From the NCBI GenBank assembly GCA_017405085.1, contig JAFRBB010000026.1, forward strand, positions 1 to 64,000: a stretch of DNA of 64,000 nucleotides, written 5' to 3'. The DNA is from Eubacteriaceae bacterium (GTDB lineage Bacteria; Bacillota; Clostridia; Eubacteriales; Eubacteriaceae). The position numbers were made by a program, and so were the translations under genes. Below are positions 35,648-43,520 of this stretch, one piece after another. The stretch's first letter is position 1, and every line of letters begins with the position of its first letter. The notes below the pieces were generated by a model. The model was given only the letters and a program-made list of their open reading frames with translations. It was not told the origin of the DNA and made no database searches.

Positions 35648-36067
35648 ATGATGCGTATTAAAAAAATGATTTACCCGGTGATGATCATCATGGCGTCAGT
35701 GGCGCTGATGATGACGCTTTCGGCCTGCGGCGGAGGTGACCTCAAGGCCGACAATTTGAAAGGGACGTGGATCGCCGATTCACAGTACAACCCTTTCCAA
35801 AACAACAATGTTCACTACCGCGCGGTCATCAAAGAGGACGGAACAATCATCATGGAGCAATATGACAGCCAAACGGCCACGGCGCCGGTCGCGGCCGTCA
35901 ACGAAACCTACGCGCTCAAAGGCGGCAATCTGACGTTAAAAGCCGTAGACGCCGCGCCCTTTGTCGATATTCCCGACGGTGATTATCAGGCGGCCTTAAA
36001 AGGGGATTCCCTGACGCTGACCAACGGCGATCACACATTAATTTTTGTAAAAATGTCTGCCAATTAA
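35648..36067 (+). CDS. Small lipoprotein
   Basis: This 139-residue protein has a lipoprotein signal peptide with lipobox LSAC near residue 27. After GGG, the mature part (about 110 residues) is probably beta-rich (YRAVIKEDGTIIMEQYD, LKGDSLTLTNGDHTLIFVKM). This pattern is common among DUF5640-type or META-like Clostridial lipoproteins, but I cannot assign it. AAAAGGAGGTGTA precedes two adjacent ATGs; either can be the start. It would be anchored outside the cell membrane. Confidence 0.75.
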   Translation: MMRIKKMIYPVMIIMASVALMMTLSACGGGDLKADNLKGTWIADSQYNPFQNNNVHYRAVIKEDGTIIMEQYDSQTATAPVAAVNETYALKGGNLTLKAVDAAPFVDIPDGDYQAALKGDSLTLTNGDHTLIFVKMSAN

Positions 36068-36266
36068 AGAGTTTTGATCATCTTATATCAGAGTTAGACG
36101 ATTAGAACAAAAAAGCAATAAAAGAGAACAAAAAAGTTAGATTTACCATATCTTTGATATGGTATTAAACTTTTGACTTTCAAAACTTTATTATATTACA
36201 TAAAAAGATTCATAAAAAATGTAAAAACAACTTGCATTTAGAATCCCTAAAGTTTAAAATAAGATC

Positions 36267-36432
36267 AATATAATAATTGACCTTGAAACAAAACGGGAAA
36301 ACGGTGAAAAACCGTTGCTGTAATCGCATCTGTAACGCGAAATACCTCTTTTACGCGCTTAAGAGCCGACCACTGCATCCTGCGGGAAGGTTAAACGAGG
36401 CTGATATCGCGAAGCCAGAATATCGTTGTTTC
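36267..36432 (+). promoter_or_regulatory. Cobalamin riboswitch with upstream promoter
   Basis: Conserved B12-riboswitch segments are readable in order: CGGGAAAACGGTGAAAA near 36294, GCTGTAATCGC at 36316, GCCGACCACTGCATCC at 36365, GCGGGAAGG at 36382 and GCGAAGCCAGAA at 36409. A promoter TTGCAT-17-TAAAAT lies just upstream at 36232-36260. The terminator at 36518-36546 shows control by transcription termination. It should switch off the cobalt transporter operon when cobalamin is plentiful. Confidence 0.93.
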
Positions 36433-36517
36433 CGGGTTTTCTCAAAACTCACCGATTAGTCAGTTTTAGAAAATCACTGTATGCTTATTTTAAGGATATG
36501 CGCAATGATCATCAACA

Positions 36518-36546
36518 AACGTCTCAGTGGGGCTGAGACGTTTTTT
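36518..36546 (+). terminator. Expression-platform terminator of the cobalamin riboswitch
   Basis: Arms AACGTCTCAG (36518-36527) and CTGAGACGTT (36533-36542) plus a T run end the leader when B12 is bound. cbiM begins 104 bp further on. Confidence 0.85.
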
Positions 36547-36649
36547 CACGCTTGTTTTTAGTTTGCTATTATCTTTTTTCATATGCGTTAAGCGGTGTAA
36601 CCATTGTTGGAGGGGTTGATTGTTATAAATTTTTTTCAGGAGGTTTCTT

Positions 36650-37408
36650 ATGTCAAAACTGTCTAAGAAACAAAAATGGCTCGTTGCCGGCTTGCTGGCT
36701 GTTGCCCTGTGCTTTGGGATCAGCCCGGTCACCGGCGCGATGCACATTATGGAAGGCTATCTTCCGATGGGATTTTGCATCCTTTGGTACGTCATTTCGA
36801 TTCCCTTTGTGGTGTGGGGATTTATTCAACTGAAGAAATCCATCGACGCCAATCGTCGGAATATGGCGATCATTGCCATGTGCGGAGCCTTCATCTTTAT
36901 CATTTCTTCCCTTAAAATTCCTTCGGTGACGGGTTCTTGCTCGCACATGACCGGGACCGGCCTCGGCGCGCTGCTTTTCGGACCGGCGGCGGTTTCCGTT
37001 CTCAGTGTCATCGTCTTGTTGTTCCAGGCCATTTTGTTGGCTCACGGCGGACTGACCACTTTGGGTGCCAACACCTTCTCCATGGGGATTGCGGGTCCTT
37101 TCCTGTCCTTCGGAATTTATATGTTGGGCAAGAAATTTAACTTCAACAAAAAAGTCACAGTGTTTGTTGCCTGCTTCCTCGGTGATCTTTTCACCTATTG
37201 CGTGACGGCATTACAACTCGCTTTGGCTTATCCTTCGGAATTGGGCGGATACAGCGCTTCTTTCGTGAAATTTTTGGGTGTTTTCGCACCGACACAGATT
37301 CCGCTGGCCATTATCGAAGGTATTCTCTCCGTGATTGTCATTATTGCTCTTGAATCTTATGCCAAACCGGAAATGCGTTCTCTCGGTTTCATCGAACAGG
37401 AGGCCTAA
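36650..37408 (+). CDS. cbiM: Cobalt ECF transporter substrate-binding membrane subunit CbiM
   Basis: This 252-residue membrane protein contains the diagnostic motif MHIMEGYLPMG in its N-terminal metal-binding region, where His and Met help bind Co2+. It has about seven helices and ends cytoplasmically. TCAGGAGGTTTCTT precedes the ATG. It starts the riboswitch-controlled cbiMNQO operon, which imports cobalt for cobalamin synthesis. Confidence 0.95.
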   Translation: MSKLSKKQKWLVAGLLAVALCFGISPVTGAMHIMEGYLPMGFCILWYVISIPFVVWGFIQLKKSIDANRRNMAIIAMCGAFIFIISSLKIPSVTGSCSHMTGTGLGALLFGPAAVSVLSVIVLLFQAILLAHGGLTTLGANTFSMGIAGPFLSFGIYMLGKKFNFNKKVTVFVACFLGDLFTYCVTALQLALAYPSELGGYSASFVKFLGVFAPTQIPLAIIEGILSVIVIIALESYAKPEMRSLGFIEQEA

Positions 37409-37411
37409 ATC

Positions 37412-37735
37412 ATGTCAGAATCCAATAAAAAACTTGTTATTGTCTTGCTGATCATCGTCGCGGCGATGATTGTTGTGCCGCTGATTATGCGCGCGGGTGC
37501 CGAATTCGGCGGCTCCGATGATGCCGGTGGTGAAATGATTTCCGAAGTGCAAGGCGTCGAATACGAACCTTGGTTCACACCGGTTGCCGAAGTGATCTTA
37601 AACGGCGAAATTCCCGGCGAAATCGAATCGCTCCTTTTCTGCCTGCAAACGGGTATCGGTGTCGGAATTCTTTTCTTCTTCTTCGGCCGTTTCTACGAAC
37701 GTAAAAAACTCGGTAAAGAGGATCAGGAAATTTAG
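37412..37735 (+). CDS. cbiN: Cobalt transporter subunit CbiN
   Basis: This 107-residue protein has a membrane helix at each end (about 6-26 and 74-92) and a short acidic extracytoplasmic loop (EFGGSDDAGGEMISEVQGVEY) typical of CbiN, which is needed to load cobalt onto CbiM. It starts 4 bp after cbiM, with CAGGAGGCC as ribosome site. Confidence 0.93.
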   Translation: MSESNKKLVIVLLIIVAAMIVVPLIMRAGAEFGGSDDAGGEMISEVQGVEYEPWFTPVAEVILNGEIPGEIESLLFCLQTGIGVGILFFFFGRFYERKKLGKEDQEI

Positions 37736-37828
37736 CCTGATAAAAATGACTGAATGAAAAGTCGGAGGGTGGAGGCTCTCCGGCTTTCTTTTATTTATCT
37801 TCGTATTGATTATACAAAAGAGGTGACT

Positions 37829-38737
37829 ATGGTTATTCACTGGCTATGGGTGCTGCCTTTTGTGCTGCTTTTAATCGGCGGGCTGATTTATAAAGCCTAC
37901 CGGCACAGAGGCGAACACCATCATCATCACGGCTTCGGGCATAAACATGGCGAAGCGACCATTGCCGTCGATACCTACGCTTATCATTCGGGCATCGCTC
38001 ATTGGAATCCCGCCTTTAAGGTGGTGCTGTCCATCGTGCTGTTGCTTTTTTGCGTGATTTCCGACAGCGTGGAAGTATCTTTAATCATTATTTGTTTTAC
38101 CACCTTTGTGACAGTGGTTCTCGGGGATTTGTCCTTTCATCATTATTTTGAGATGCTGACGATTCCGCTGGTTTTTTTGATCGTCGGGAGCGTGATCATT
38201 CTCATCAATTTTTCGTGGACACCGATGACGAATGTCATTTTATGTCTTCCCGTTTTTAACTTTTTTGTGATCATCACCCACGACAGTTTGTATGTCACGG
38301 TTCATTTGTGGGCACGGGCCTTCGGGGCGTTGTCCGCTATGTATATGATGTCGCTATCCACCATGTCCAATGAGATTTTTTCGGTGCTGCGAAAAGCCCA
38401 TGTGCCGGCGCTTCTCATTGAGCTGATGAATATGATTTACCGCAATATTTTCATTATGGCTGACACCCAAAACCGCATGCGAAACGCCGCGGAATCCCGC
38501 CTGGGCTATGTGGACTACCGCACGTCGCTCAAATCCTTCGGCAGCACGATCAGCAATTTGTTTATTGTGTCGTTAAAGCGAAGCGGTCATTTGTTTGACG
38601 CGATGGAAGCGCGGTGTTATGACGGTGAATTGTTGTTTTTGGAAACCGAAAAGCCTCTGAACGCGAAGCTGATTTTGATGGCTTTGGGGGTGGTCGCGTA
38701 TTGTGTGTTGGTGTGGGTAATGACCCGGGGAGTGTAA
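37829..38737 (+). CDS. cbiQ: Cobalt ECF transporter transmembrane coupling subunit CbiQ
   Basis: The start is ATG 37829 after AAAGAGGTGACT. The 302-residue protein is the T-component, whose coupling helix (LRKAHVPALLIELMNMIYR) transmits ATP hydrolysis to CbiM/N. A histidine-rich stretch near residues 30-45 (RGEHHHHHGFGHKHGE) is unusual for CbiQ and may hold metal. A weak hairpin in the 93-bp gap after cbiN could tune expression. Confidence 0.9.
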   Translation: MVIHWLWVLPFVLLLIGGLIYKAYRHRGEHHHHHGFGHKHGEATIAVDTYAYHSGIAHWNPAFKVVLSIVLLLFCVISDSVEVSLIIICFTTFVTVVLGDLSFHHYFEMLTIPLVFLIVGSVIILINFSWTPMTNVILCLPVFNFFVIITHDSLYVTVHLWARAFGALSAMYMMSLSTMSNEIFSVLRKAHVPALLIELMNMIYRNIFIMADTQNRMRNAAESRLGYVDYRTSLKSFGSTISNLFIVSLKRSGHLFDAMEARCYDGELLFLETEKPLNAKLILMALGVVAYCVLVWVMTRGV

Positions 38738-38740
38738 GCA

Positions 38741-39598
38741 ATGAATCATATCATTTTAAAAACAGAGAATTTGACCTATAGCTACGGCGACGGCCATCAG
38801 GCCTTAAAAGGCATTTCCGTTGAAATTAAGGAAGGTGAGCGGGTGTGCGTCGTGGGCTCCAACGGCGCCGGCAAGTCGACATTTTTCTTGAATGTCAACG
38901 GTGTTTTGAAGCACGACGGCGGTGACATCTATTTTAAAGGGCAAAAGGTCGGCAACAGCAAAAAAGAACTCAATGAGCTTCGCCGGGGCGTCGGCATCGT
39001 CTTTCAAGACGCGGACAATCAAATTATCGCCTCAACAGTAATGGGCGAGGTGTCCTTCGGACCGATGAATTTAAAACTGCCCAAGGAAGAGGTCATCGCC
39101 CGAGTTGATGAGGCGCTGGAATATATGAATTTAAGTGACTTCAAGGAAAGAGCGCCACATTATTGTTCCGGCGGTGAAAAAAAGCGCATCTCCATCGCGG
39201 ATATCATCGCCATGCATTCGGAAGTTATGATTTTTGACGAACCGACGGCGGCCCTTGATCCCTTAAACGCCGCGATGCTCGAAGATGTGCTGACGCGTCT
39301 TTCGGCTCAAGGCAAAACCTTGCTCATCTCAACCCACGATATGGATTTTGCCTATCGCTGGGCAGAGCGTCTGGTCGTCTTTTGCAATGGGGAAATTATC
39401 GCGGACGGCACGCCTGTGGACATTTTGGCTGATGATGCCATCCGTGAAAAGGCCAATCTGCGAAAGCCCATGATGCTCGATGTCTATGAAGCGATGACCC
39501 GTCACGGCTTTTCGTCAATGGCTGAGGATCATCCCAAAGATCCCGATGCCTTCAATCATTGGCTCGGACAATTAAATCAAATGCAGGCGTCAAATTAA
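38741..39598 (+). CDS. cbiO: Cobalt ECF transporter ATPase CbiO
   Basis: This 285-residue ABC ATPase powers the cobalt ECF transporter. Walker A (GSNGAGKST), the Q-loop (VFQDADNQI), signature (YCSGGEKKRISIA), Walker B (VMIFDEPTAALDP) and H-loop (STHDM) are intact. It starts 3 bp after cbiQ. The operon ends here and is followed by 566 bp of non-coding sequence. Confidence 0.95.
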   Translation: MNHIILKTENLTYSYGDGHQALKGISVEIKEGERVCVVGSNGAGKSTFFLNVNGVLKHDGGDIYFKGQKVGNSKKELNELRRGVGIVFQDADNQIIASTVMGEVSFGPMNLKLPKEEVIARVDEALEYMNLSDFKERAPHYCSGGEKKRISIADIIAMHSEVMIFDEPTAALDPLNAAMLEDVLTRLSAQGKTLLISTHDMDFAYRWAERLVVFCNGEIIADGTPVDILADDAIREKANLRKPMMLDVYEAMTRHGFSSMAEDHPKDPDAFNHWLGQLNQMQASN

Positions 39599-39628
39599 GC
39601 GCCAGATGATATCATGAAATCCGCCATC

Positions 39629-39930
39629 GGATGAATGATGAATAATTCAGGTAGAAATCCGGCTGTGCCGGATTTCTATTGGTTTTTTGCACTTCTCCAT
39701 CTTGCGCTTTTGTCTTACTTTAGGTCAGTTTTTTCGCATCACGCGAAAGCATCCGCTCAGGACAGCGGTCCTTTGCTTAAGTGAGCATCCAAATCTTCGA
39801 TTTGGTTCATGCGAACTTATCGAGCGAAGCGGGTGGACAAACGCCGCTTTTCATGCTCGCGGCTTACCCTTGTCAAGGGGATCCTTTTTGTGCTCAGCAA
39901 TTTTATTTCCAATTTGAAATCAGGACGTGC
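39629..39930. repeat. Dispersed intergenic mosaic element, copy 1
   Basis: After short ATGAATGATG-type repeats comes a hairpin (AGAAATCCGG at 39653 and CCGGATTTCT ending at 39677). It is followed by C/T-rich modules such as GAGCGAAGCGGGTGGA near 39827 and CTTGTCAAGGGGATC near 39870. Related modules recur at 50543-50830 and 61194-61290, always between genes. No gene is seen in it. Confidence 0.55.
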
Positions 39931-39940
39931 CGAATGTCTA

Positions 39941-40007
39941 TTTCTCGCGGATAGATGATTTAATTTTTGTTTTTTAATCTGCGTGAATCAGCGTTATCCG
40001 CGAGAAA
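39941..40007. repeat. Perfect 13-bp inverted repeat with a 41-nt loop
   Basis: TTTCTCGCGGATA (39941-39953) and TATCCGCGAGAAA (39995-40007) are exact complements, about 160 bp upstream of cbiA. It could form a cruciform or RNA stem; no T run follows. Confidence 0.5.
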
Positions 40008-40164
40008 ATCGGAAAAGATTTTTATCGCGCGATTGCTTTGCACATTGATTTTTCATGGGAAGCGTGATATTTTAATTATAACAATTCATCGTTTGATATT
40101 AACAATAGCAGAAATCCGATGGGTTCGGATTTTTCAGATATAGATTGCGTAAAGGGGGTTTACA

Positions 40165-41535
40165 ATGAAAGGTTTTATGCTTGCCGGCGTTTCCAGCAAT
40201 GTGGGCAAAACCACAGTGACCATGGGGATATTGTCCGCGCTGAAAGAGCGGGGATTTGATGTGGTGCCGTTTAAAAGCGGTCCTGATTATATCGATCCGA
40301 TGTTTCATGAATTTGTAACCGGCACACCTTCGTCCAATCTGGATAGCTGGATGATTGAAAAAGGCTATTTGCGGACCATTATGGCCGGGCGCATGGAAGA
40401 AAAGAAAAACGGCATTGCGGTGGTGGAAGGCGCCATGGGGCTGTTTGACGGCCATGCTTCCGGCGGCGAAGAGGGGAGCGCAGCCTATCTGGCCAAGACT
40501 CTCGGCTTTCCGGTTATTCTGGTCATTGACGGCCGCGGAATGTCCACGTCGGCGGCGGCCCTCGTGAAGGGCTACGCGGAATTTGATCCGGAGCTCAATG
40601 TCGCGGGCGTGATTATTAATCGCTTAAAATCGGCATCGCATTACCTGCTTCTAAAAAAAGCCATTGAATCCCGGACGGGAATTCCCTGTGTGGGATGGAT
40701 GCCGGAAAACGAAAACCTTGCCCTGGGCTCCCGCCATTTGGGACTCATTCCCGCCGATGAGATCAAAGGCCTTAAAAAGAAGGTGGCTTTGGCCGCGGAA
40801 TTTGCGGAGACCTACATCGATCTTGATAAAATACTCTCGCTTTCGGAAGTGACGCTTCCCGGCGGTATCACCGATCCTTTCGCTTTCAGAGCCGATGCCT
40901 ATAAAGATCTCACCATTGCCTATGCCTGGGATAACGCTTTTAATTTTTATTATACCGACACGTTGGGGGCGCTTAAAAAACTCGGGGTCAGACTCATTCC
41001 TTTCAGCCCTTTAAACAACACGGAGCTTCCCGAAGACATTGACGCCCTTTATCTCGGCGGCGGTTTTCCGGAGGTTTTCGGTGAAGCCTTTGAAAAAAAT
41101 ACGATGATACGCGAGTCCATCCGAAACAGCTTAAACGCGGGGCTTCCCTGCTACGCCGAATGCGGCGGTCTGATGGTGCTCACCAACTATCTGGAGGATA
41201 AAGAGGGCAATCGTTACGAAGGGGTCGGTTTCCTTGAGGCCGAGACCATCATGACGGAACGGCTCCAGCGCTTTGGTTATGTGACGGTGGAGGCGGATAT
41301 TCACGGCGATCATTATCAATTCCGGGCCCACGAATTTCATCACAGCCGGACAATCTTGGACGACGGCATTCCCAGATTATTTACTGTGACCAAAGGCAAA
41401 CGAAATTGGACCTGCGGCTATACCAAGGCATTCACCATTGCCGGCTATCCCCATTTTCACGCCTACAGTTCTCCCGAATGGGTGTTCTTTTTGCTTGATC
41501 GTGTCCGGAAAATCAAAGAGGAAAAAGGCCGATGA
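40165..41535 (+). CDS. cbiA: Cobyrinic acid a,c-diamide synthase
   Basis: This 456-residue enzyme amidates two side chains of cobyrinic acid using glutamine and ATP. It has the ATP-binding N-terminus (GVSSNVGKTTVTMG) and the type 1 glutamine amidotransferase C-terminus. The nucleophile Cys is in CYAECGGLMVL and a histidine segment in GYPHFHAYSS. GTAAAGGGGGTTT precedes the start. The next gene overlaps by 4 bp. No separate cobalamin riboswitch was seen in front of it. Confidence 0.93.
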   Translation: MKGFMLAGVSSNVGKTTVTMGILSALKERGFDVVPFKSGPDYIDPMFHEFVTGTPSSNLDSWMIEKGYLRTIMAGRMEEKKNGIAVVEGAMGLFDGHASGGEEGSAAYLAKTLGFPVILVIDGRGMSTSAAALVKGYAEFDPELNVAGVIINRLKSASHYLLLKKAIESRTGIPCVGWMPENENLALGSRHLGLIPADEIKGLKKKVALAAEFAETYIDLDKILSLSEVTLPGGITDPFAFRADAYKDLTIAYAWDNAFNFYYTDTLGALKKLGVRLIPFSPLNNTELPEDIDALYLGGGFPEVFGEAFEKNTMIRESIRNSLNAGLPCYAECGGLMVLTNYLEDKEGNRYEGVGFLEAETIMTERLQRFGYVTVEADIHGDHYQFRAHEFHHSRTILDDGIPRLFTVTKGKRNWTCGYTKAFTIAGYPHFHAYSSPEWVFFLLDRVRKIKEEKGR

Positions 41536-42422
41536 GACGGGTGACGGCTTTCGCTCCGGGTTCCTGCGGCGAATTTATTCAGGGGGTCCTACGGGGGGAG
41601 CCCTGCCTGGTGTCCTGTCCGGTTAACCGCTTTTCCAAGGTGACGGTGAGCGCTGGTGAGCCCGACGCCTTTTTGCCGCCGAAGGCATCCAAAATGCTCG
41701 CGCTGGTCTTTAAAGCGCTGTCGCTTCCCGCTGAGGACAAACACCGCATTCGGGTCACGCTATCCTCGGATATTCCCGTCGGCAAGGGAATGGCCAGCAG
41801 CACGGCGGATCTCTCTGCCGTGGCATCCGCCGTCGCCGCGTATTTTGAAAAAGAATTGACAGAGGATGCGCTGGCGGCTCTTTGCGCTGAGGTGGAGCCG
41901 ACGGACAACATCATGTACCGGGACCTCAATTTGTTCAATTATATGACGGGAAAAATCATCAAAAGTTTTGACGGCAGGCAAATCGACAATCTGAAGGTTT
42001 TAATGATTGATTTCGCGGGGGCGGTGGATACCTTGTCTTTTCACGAGAAATCCTCCGAAACAGCAGATGAAGCGACGGCGAACTTTGAGGAAATCGCCGG
42101 AGCATTTGAAAAAGCCTTGGTCTCGGGCGATCGCAAAGCCGTCGGACGCGCCTGCACCGCAAGCGTTCGGGCCAATCAAAGCTTGCTTTACAAACCCTAT
42201 CTTGAAACGGTCATCGCCCTTTCCGAACGGTTTGGGGGACTGGGTGTCGTCGGCGGGCACAGCGGCACCGTACTCGGGGTGCTTTATGACGAAGGCTTTG
42301 ACGCGATGAGCTTTACCGAAGCGTTTAAAACAGAGGTTCCCCCCGAAGCCTATGAGGCGATTATGCGCTGTGATGTCGTCGCCGGAGGCGTACGTCTGCA
42401 GACCAGTGATTCTCCATCATAA
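41532..42422 (+). CDS. pduX: L-threonine kinase, GHMP family (PduX-like)
   Basis: This 296-residue GHMP kinase has the family ATP loop PVGKGMASSTADLSA (about residues 80-95), the N-terminal segment FAPGSCGEFIQG seen in PduX and a C-terminal GVVGGHSGTVLGVL segment. PduX makes L-threonine phosphate, the precursor of the aminopropanol arm of cobalamin. The 4-bp overlap with cbiA supports a role in cobalamin synthesis. Confidence 0.85.
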   Translation: MRRVTAFAPGSCGEFIQGVLRGEPCLVSCPVNRFSKVTVSAGEPDAFLPPKASKMLALVFKALSLPAEDKHRIRVTLSSDIPVGKGMASSTADLSAVASAVAAYFEKELTEDALAALCAEVEPTDNIMYRDLNLFNYMTGKIIKSFDGRQIDNLKVLMIDFAGAVDTLSFHEKSSETADEATANFEEIAGAFEKALVSGDRKAVGRACTASVRANQSLLYKPYLETVIALSERFGGLGVVGGHSGTVLGVLYDEGFDAMSFTEAFKTEVPPEAYEAIMRCDVVAGGVRLQTSDSPS

Positions 42423-42773
42423 GCGAGCAAATGATGATTTGACTAAACGGGAATGCTTTCTTAAATTATTCTTAATGGTTTCAGAGACTTGAAATGATAG
42501 TGTCTTTATTGTGTCTAAACGGGTGCTATAATGCTGTCAAAAGAAAAACAGAAAAAACACTTCACATTTCAACTAAAGGGGTAAAGGCCATTGAATCAAA
42601 GAGGAATTAACAAATAATCAAAAGAGAGGCAAAGCCATAAGCTTAAGCCTTAAGAACAAACGGATTGATGCATCCGAAGGTTCTATAAAGAAAGTGCTCG
42701 ATTTTGTCAAGGATTCAAAGTGATTTCGGTATGATGTTTCACAGAAACGATAAAATTTATAAGGAGAATTAAA
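42423..42773. other. Non-coding gap upstream of the acidic lipoprotein
   Basis: This 351-bp AT-rich gap includes a TATAAT -10 box near 42527 and the ribosome site AAGGAGAATTAAA right before 42774. No gene or terminator was recognised. Confidence 0.5.
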
Positions 42774-43364
42774 ATGAAAAAGACAAGAAAAACTTTAATG
42801 GGAACAGCCGTTCTGCTCATCGCGGGATGTTTATTGATCGCCCTATTAACAGGATGCGCGAACAAGAAAAGCAGCGAACAAACCCAACCTCAACCTTCAA
42901 ACACACCGGCCGTTACGACGACCGCCGTTCAGACCCCTTCCAATTCGGGAAACACCAACACAGCTCCGGCAGCCGATCCCGTGGCCATGCTCAAACCTTA
43001 TGATGATTTTGGGTGCGCCTCCGGCAATCAAATGCAATACAAACTCGATGTCGACGACGGTCGCGTGAAAGTCAAAGCCTACTACTACACCGCGAACGAT
43101 GATCACGACAACGAATACTATCTCAATGCTTCTACCGCCAAAGTAGAAGGCAACACCGTCACCTTTACCGGCATCTCAACGGAAAACGGTCAGGATATTT
43201 CCGGACAATTCGACGGCATCACCTTTACGACAAACGGCAATTCCGTCACGATGCAAATCAACCGTAAAGACGGCGGCGGAGGAGCCGGACAGCTCACCGG
43301 CGGATCCTACAACCTTGCACCCATCAATTCCGATGCCTATGATCGTGATGACCATGATGATTAA
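42774..43364 (+). CDS. Secreted lipoprotein of unknown function
   Basis: This 196-residue protein has a lipoprotein signal peptide with lipobox LLTGC (about residue 28). A Thr/Pro/Gln/Asn-rich linker to about residue 68 and a C-terminal beta-type domain (MQYKLDVDDGRVKVKAYYYT, AKVEGNTVTFTGISTENG) follow. It ends in an acidic DRDDHDD tail. It is anchored outside the cell membrane. I do not recognise the domain. Confidence 0.75.
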   Translation: MKKTRKTLMGTAVLLIAGCLLIALLTGCANKKSSEQTQPQPSNTPAVTTTAVQTPSNSGNTNTAPAADPVAMLKPYDDFGCASGNQMQYKLDVDDGRVKVKAYYYTANDDHDNEYYLNASTAKVEGNTVTFTGISTENGQDISGQFDGITFTTNGNSVTMQINRKDGGGGAGQLTGGSYNLAPINSDAYDRDDHDD

Positions 43365-43410
43365 TTCGGAAATGAAAATATAATCAATCAAAAAACGTAA
43401 TCAATAAATC

Positions 43411-43449
43411 AAAACGCTCCTCACCAATGGATGTGAGGAGCGTTTTTGC
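43411..43449 (+). terminator. Intrinsic terminator of the acidic lipoprotein gene
   Basis: Perfect 14-bp arms AAAACGCTCCTCAC (43411-43424) and GTGAGGAGCGTTTT (43433-43446) with further Ts. Confidence 0.92.
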
Positions 43450-43520
43450 GTCATACATGCCGTTTCGGGAATGATTGACAAAGATGGTTATGGAACGGGT
43501 AACCATTTGAGTATAGCCCG

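Noticed and set aside
39599-40164. Second cobalamin riboswitch before cbiA
   Set aside because: The gap lacks the GCCACTG and GCGAAGCCAG segments; it holds the mosaic repeat and an inverted repeat instead.
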